A stretch of DNA of 8,723 bases from Halothece sp. MAG. Lineage in GTDB: Bacteria > Cyanobacteriota > Cyanobacteriia > Cyanobacteriales > Rubidibacteraceae. The notes below the pieces were generated by a model, which was given only the letters and a program-made list of their open reading frames with translations, had not been told where the DNA came from and searched no databases. The position numbers and the translations under genes were made by a program. The stretch is taken from NCBI GenBank assembly GCA_018610095.1, contig JAHEOB010000384.1, positions 1 through 8,723 of the forward strand, given 5' to 3'. Of the stretch, positions 6,391 through 8,723 are shown in pieces; the stretch's first letter is position 1; the number at the start of each line of letters is the position of its first letter.

Positions 6391-7376
6391 TGTTTTGATA
6401 ACGTTCCTTTTCGGAATAAGCGTCCAATAATTTCTTCAATGGGGGGATCAGTTACCTTTAAATCCACTACATCAAATTGGTTTAAAAGTTTCGCTGTGGT
6501 TTGGGTTAATGCTTCCCGCCGAATAATTAATCTTGCTTCTCGTCCTTCTACTGCTTCTACTTCGCCATATTGCGCTAATTTCTCTTCTGGTAAATGTTGC
6601 TCAAACTCCACAATCACTTCTCGATAAGGGGCAAATTTTTCCACTAATTCTTCTAATCCCCCATCATAAAATAAACTCCCTTGGTGCATTAACATGACAC
6701 GCTCACATAAAGCAGTAATATCAGCCATATAATGACTGGTTAAAATAATGGTAGCTTGATGACGTTGATTATATTCTCGCAAAAACTCTCTGACAGCTTC
6801 TTGGGCATTAACATCTAATCCTAAGGTAGGTTCATCTAAAAATAAAACTTGGGGATGATGGAGTAATGCTGCTAATAATTCCGCTTTCATTCTCTCCCCT
6901 AGGGATAATTTCCGCACGGGTTGAGTTAGTTTGTCTTCTAACTCCAACATTTCACTAAATTCCCCTACCCGTTTCCGAAATTCTGCATTGGGAATTTGAT
7001 AAACAGCAGCATTAATTTTTAAGGAGTCGATCGCTGGTAAATCCCATATTAATTGTTGTTTTTGACCCATCACCAACGTCATTTGTTTTAGAAAGGAATG
7101 CTGGCGACGAAACGGTTCATGATCAACCACTCGAACTCGCCCTTGGGAAGGATGAATTAAGCCTGTCAGCATTTTTAGAGTTGTGGTTTTACCAGCCCCA
7201 TTTGCCCCTAAAAAGCCAACAATTTCCCCTGGTTCAACATAAAACGTAACATCGCGAACGGCATTAACGTAACGATAATTCCGTCGGAAAAAATGACTAA
7301 TCGTTCCTTTCAATCCCTGTTTTTTAATAGCAACGGGGTATAATTTACTGAGATTTTCGACAACAATGACTGACAT
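6387..7376 (-). CDS. ABC-2 type transporter ATP-binding protein (COG4586-like)
   Basis: This 329-residue cytoplasmic ATPase would energise an ABC-2 type export permease; its substrate is unknown. All nucleotide-binding motifs are intact: Walker A GANGAGKT (57-64), Q-loop in VMGQKQQ (102-108), signature LSLGE (157-161), Walker B VLFLDEP (177-183), D-loop GLD (186-188) and switch H215. The insertion before the first core strand (about 18-38, KKQGLKGTISHFFRRNYRYV) and the phrase LVMGQKQQLIWDLPAIDS are typical of the COG4586 group, which usually works with two ABC-2 permeases (COG4587 and COG3694 type). Neither permease is in this window. Residues from about 245 form a C-terminal accessory domain. 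The gene is last in the minus-strand cluster, 26 bases after yidD. Its TAA shares bases with the TAA of the radical SAM gene. ATPase role certain; partners unknown. Confidence 0.92.
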   Translation of the reverse strand: MSVIVVENLSKLYPVAIKKQGLKGTISHFFRRNYRYVNAVRDVTFYVEPGEIVGFLGANGAGKTTTLKMLTGLIHPSQGRVRVVDHEPFRRQHSFLKQMTLVMGQKQQLIWDLPAIDSLKINAAVYQIPNAEFRKRVGEFSEMLELEDKLTQPVRKLSLGERMKAELLAALLHHPQVLFLDEPTLGLDVNAQEAVREFLREYNQRHQATIILTSHYMADITALCERVMLMHQGSLFYDGGLEELVEKFAPYREVIVEFEQHLPEEKLAQYGEVEAVEGREARLIIRREALTQTTAKLLNQFDVVDLKVTDPPIEEIIGRLFRKGTLSKH

Positions 7377-7402
7377 TATTGAGACAATGGGTTGAGCTTT
7401 CC

Positions 7403-7630
7403 CTATTTTTCTTTTTTACTGGGAACCGGATCATATCCACCTGGCTGAAGTGGATGACAGCGTAAGATTCGTTTCACGGCAAGCCAACTTCCCTTAAAAA
7501 AACCAAATCGTTCCACAGCTTCCATGGCATATTCGGAACAAGTGGGATGAAACCGACAACTGGGTGGAAATAGCGGAGAAATAAAAGCCCGATAGAAGCG
7601 AATTATGGCAAGTAAGGCAATTTTTAGCAT
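7403..7630 (-). CDS. yidD: Membrane protein insertion efficiency factor YidD
   Basis: YidD is a small peripheral inner-membrane protein that assists YidC-dependent insertion of membrane proteins. The 75 residues cover the whole family signature: an amphipathic N-terminus (LKIALLAIIRFYRAFISPLF), the CRFHPTCSEYAMEAVERFG segment with two conserved cysteines (C25, C31), then KGSWLAVKRILRCHP and the PGGYDPVP end. Length is typical. In many bacteria yidD lies in the rpmH-rnpA-yidD-yidC cluster. Here it sits instead between a thioesterase gene (34 bases upstream) and an ABC ATPase gene (26 bases downstream), all on the minus strand. No Shine-Dalgarno is evident before the ATG. Identification is confident. 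Confidence 0.95.
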   Translation of the reverse strand: MLKIALLAIIRFYRAFISPLFPPSCRFHPTCSEYAMEAVERFGFFKGSWLAVKRILRCHPLQPGGYDPVPSKKEK

Positions 7631-7664
7631 TGCACTGCTGTCAAAGACGATGAGATTTCTGCAG

Positions 7665-8174
7665 TTAATTTTCTTTCTGTCGGCTTAAAACTTCTTTAAC
7701 CGACGGCGGTAAACGACGCATGATTTTACCTTGTTCTGCATCCATGGGAACTAAGGTAACTTCGGCAGTCAAATACTGAGTTTCTCGATCAAAGGATTGC
7801 ATTTGGTAATCAAAATGGATTCGCACTCCTGAAACTTGGTTCATCCGAGTCTGTAGCAAAGCTTCTTCCCCCATATATAGGGGGTGATGATACTGTATTG
7901 ACAAATTGACCACTGGTAAAATACAGCCCAAAGCAGCTAATTCACTATAATCTAACCCTTGAGTTCGCAAATATTCTACTCTCGCTTCTTCTAGCCATTG
8001 CAAATAAGTGCCATGCCAAACCATTCCCCCATGATCGGTATGATGAGGGTAAACTCGAATGGGATACTCAAACCAATCTTGGGAGGTGGCATGAAACGCG
8101 TCATCTTTTTCAATGGCTTGGCTAGGGGGAATTTGAGATGAATGGTCTTGTTGTGACACGGATATAAACCCCAT
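7665..8174 (-). CDS. Hot-dog fold acyl-CoA thioesterase, 4HBT/YbgC-like
   Basis: A 169-residue hot-dog thioesterase of the 4-hydroxybenzoyl-CoA thioesterase group (COG0824, YbgC/FadM-like), expected to hydrolyse an acyl-CoA in the cytoplasm. The active-site segment is RVYPHHTDHGGMVWHGTYL (40-58), with D47 at the catalytic acidic position, followed by the helix WLEEARVEYLR (60-70) and the strand VNLSIQYHHPL. The core begins near residue 36, so about 35 N-terminal residues are an extra, low-complexity extension. ATG is the first start, with a weak AGGA upstream; a GTG at codon 6 is possible. It follows the cyclotransferase-like gene by 15 bases, strongly suggesting co-transcription. It differs around the active site from the DHNA-CoA thioesterase of phylloquinone synthesis as I remember it, so I do not assign that role. 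Substrate unknown. Confidence 0.88.
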   Translation of the reverse strand: MGFISVSQQDHSSQIPPSQAIEKDDAFHATSQDWFEYPIRVYPHHTDHGGMVWHGTYLQWLEEARVEYLRTQGLDYSELAALGCILPVVNLSIQYHHPLYMGEEALLQTRMNQVSGVRIHFDYQMQSFDRETQYLTAEVTLVPMDAEQGKIMRRLPPSVKEVLSRQKEN

Positions 8175-8189
8175 TAATCCTACCGTCTG

Positions 8190-8723
8190 CTATTGTATCT
8201 GTTTTTGTGTTTCTAGTGAGGTTAACCCTTGTTGGAGGTGGTGCATGTGGTAAAACAGTTGCCAGCGATACTCTTCTGGTAAGCCACAAATAGTTGCCCC
8301 TCGTAGCACAACATGAAAATACCACTCATTGGGAGGAACTTCGCTAGGGAGTTTATTCACTACAGTATAGGTACGAACTGAGTGATACCATTGCCCCTGA
8401 CACCAAACATTGACAATTTCACGGCGATAGCCATTATCAGGCACTTCCTCGCGAATATCAAGATTTTCACTAAACCGTTGCGGTAACTCGTATAAGACTC
8501 CCATCACCGAACAATTGGGATCGGGAACAACATCTAAGACGCCACAATTACGATGCTTTGATTGACGATAGAATCCAAGACGGTAATTTGGTAAAGTTGC
8601 TGGGGCAATAACGTAAGGATAAGCATCCTCTTGGAGGGTTCGCTTAAGGTCAATGGGACACATGCAAGAACCGTACGCAAAATAATAGAAGGTTGGTTCC
8701 CTAGTTGTGGCAGCAGACAATTC
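8190..8723 (-). CDS. Gamma-glutamylcyclotransferase-like (GGCT/AIG2 fold) protein, start uncertain at the window edge
   Basis: The GGCT fold includes enzymes that release 5-oxoproline from gamma-glutamyl compounds, and relatives of unknown activity. Here FAYGSCMCPIDL (about 14-25, counting from the TTG at 8718-8720) is the family's YGS loop, and LDIREEVPDNGYRR (87-100) holds the expected catalytic glutamate in an LDxxE context. The usual YGSN asparagine is a cysteine. The only in-window start before the YGS loop is that TTG, one codon from the edge, and the frame stays open to the last base. The true start may therefore lie outside; I annotate it as partial. The TAG is 15 bases before the thioesterase ATG. 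It is the most upstream visible gene of the four-gene minus-strand cluster, so any promoter is probably beyond the window. Fold confident, enzymatic activity moderate. Confidence 0.8.
   Translation of the reverse strand, partial: ELSAATTREPTFYYFAYGSCMCPIDLKRTLQEDAYPYVIAPATLPNYRLGFYRQSKHRNCGVLDVVPDPNCSVMGVLYELPQRFSENLDIREEVPDNGYRREIVNVWCQGQWYHSVRTYTVVNKLPSEVPPNEWYFHVVLRGATICGLPEEYRWQLFYHMHHLQQGLTSLETQKQIQ

Noticed and set aside
6439..6627. A 62-codon plus-strand open frame
   Set aside because: It is antisense within the ABC ATPase gene, is serine/threonine-rich in a non-protein-like way and has no supporting signals.
7665..8174. Assignment as the phylloquinone DHNA-CoA thioesterase
   Set aside because: The active-site segment HTDHGGMVWHG differs from the cyanobacterial DHNA-CoA thioesterase pattern I recall, and no menaquinone/phylloquinone genes are nearby.
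8122..8325. A 67-codon minus-strand open frame
   Set aside because: It spans the junction of two better-supported genes in a third frame and resembles neither family nor any known protein.
1..8723. tRNA, rRNA, CRISPR array, transposon or defence system
   Set aside because: No cloverleaf-like sequence, regularly spaced repeats, transposase motifs or terminal inverted repeats were seen; nearly all the sequence is explained by the listed genes.

Overview
The window is cyanobacterial chromosomal DNA. The main evidence is seven perfect copies of the HIP1 octamer GCGATCGC (starting at 1073, 1303, 1742, 3127, 3659, 5237 and 6090), against well under one expected by chance. The gene content also fits: a cyanobacterial-type CobA, a DUF39 homocysteine-synthesis protein, MreC, YidD and a YbgC-like hot-dog thioesterase. 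The DNA is AT-rich and most starts lack a Shine-Dalgarno sequence, as is common in this phylum. I cannot name the species; a unicellular Chroococcales-type lineage is a guess. There is no insertion sequence, phage gene, CRISPR array, tRNA or rRNA, so this looks like an ordinary core-genome region with one unrecognised large protein.

Layout. Bases 1-2466 (minus strand) hold a 695-residue protein I do not recognise, followed 62 bases downstream by the start of cobA, which runs off the left edge. A 119-base gap with divergent promoters separates this pair from a plus-strand DUF39 gene (2586-3800). The DUF39 gene converges on mreC (3782-4561, minus), and the two overlap by 19 bases. A 218-base divergent spacer follows, then a plus-strand radical SAM gene (4780-6390). 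Its stop codon overlaps the stop of an ABC-transporter ATPase on the minus strand. From 8723 back to 6387 four closely spaced minus-strand genes form a probable operon: a gamma-glutamylcyclotransferase-like protein (N-terminus uncertain at the right edge), a hot-dog thioesterase, yidD and the ABC ATPase.

How the genes relate. The neighbours do not form one pathway. CobA makes precorrin-2 for siroheme and cobalamin. DUF39 proteins are linked to sulfide-dependent homocysteine formation, so both touch sulfur/methionine metabolism (siroheme is the cofactor of sulfite reductase), but they are on opposite strands and this link is speculative. MreC and YidD are envelope proteins. MreC stands apart from mreB and mreD, and the ABC ATPase stands apart from its permeases.

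The most interesting object is the 695-residue protein. Read by eye it contains two tandem modules of about 220 residues sharing LKxSAIAxL, QFxF, (L/I)FTPxQ and RxQxxFSxxA motifs at nearly identical spacing. They are joined by charged coiled-coil segments and preceded by a helical region that weakly resembles a SAP/Rho-N fold.
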